Source: Saprospiraceae bacterium
GTDB lineage: Bacteria > Bacteroidota > Bacteroidia > Chitinophagales > Saprospiraceae
Assembly: GCA_004297645.1 (NCBI GenBank)
Contig: SCUG01000502.1
Location: 1 to 6,895, forward strand
Length of the DNA stretch: 6,895 nt
Direction: 5' to 3'
Position 1 is the stretch's first letter, and every line of letters starts with the position of its first letter. A program made the position numbers and the translations under genes. Below the pieces are notes generated by a model. It was not told where the DNA came from, did not search any database, and worked only from the letters and a program-made list of their open reading frames with translations. Of the stretch, positions 6,847 through 6,895 are shown piece by piece.

Positions 6847-6895
6847 GAGCGGCAGGGTTTTGAACCCTGCGTTTCGGGTACGAAAACGCAGGGTT
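6847..6895. repeat. Nested palindromic repeat, copy 2 (cut by window end)
   Basis: The left arm at 6847-6870 matches copy 1 (3027-3050) at all but two positions. The core is GCAGGGTTTTGAACCCTGC, and the two differences (G to A and C to T) compensate each other within the small hairpin. The spacer (6871-6887) differs from copy 1 and is itself partly self-complementary (GCGTTTCG against CGAAAACGC, one bulge). The right arm starts at 6888 with GCAGGGTT, and the window ends there. If complete, it should continue for 16 more bases to GCCGCTC. This shows that the element is dispersed and not unique to the first gap. Confidence 0.85.

Overview
This window looks like chromosomal DNA from a fairly GC-rich member of the Bacteroidota, perhaps a Saprospiria-, Chitinophagia- or Cytophagia-type lineage. 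The evidence is a TonB-dependent receptor with an N-terminal carboxypeptidase-like regulatory domain, a C-terminal type IX secretion (T9SS) type A sorting domain, a DUF1800/DUF1501 gene pair, and AT-rich sequence instead of a clear Shine-Dalgarno site before the starts. The phylum call is strong. The class-level call is an inference.

Layout, left to right, with all genes on the + strand. (1) 1-168 is a leader with no recognisable promoter. (2) 169-2946 encodes a 925-residue outer-membrane TonB-dependent receptor with no SusD-like partner in view. (3) 2947-3269 is a 323-base gap with no convincing gene. It holds a cluster of hairpins, dominated by a perfect 24-bp inverted repeat whose arms are themselves small hairpins. 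(4) 3270-5000 encodes a DUF1800 protein. (5) 5040-6611 (alternative start 5022) encodes a DUF1501 protein with a twin-arginine signal and a T9SS sorting domain. It lies 39 bases (or 21) after the DUF1800 stop and is probably cotranscribed with it. (6) A strong intrinsic terminator at 6660-6697 closes this two-gene unit. (7) A second, diverged copy of the nested inverted repeat begins at 6847 and is cut by the window end.

The DUF1800/DUF1501 pair recurs in many bacteria, but its biochemical role is not established. DUF1501 resembles the alkaline phosphatase/sulfatase superfamily, and here it appears to be sent to the cell surface. The receptor is separated from the pair by the hairpin region and may be functionally unrelated.

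The most notable non-coding signal is the repeat family. Its two copies differ by a compensated change (GCGGGG/CCCCGC versus GCAGGG/CCCTGC), which suggests that the folded structure is conserved. I see no CRISPR array, tRNA, rRNA, transposase or clear defence system.
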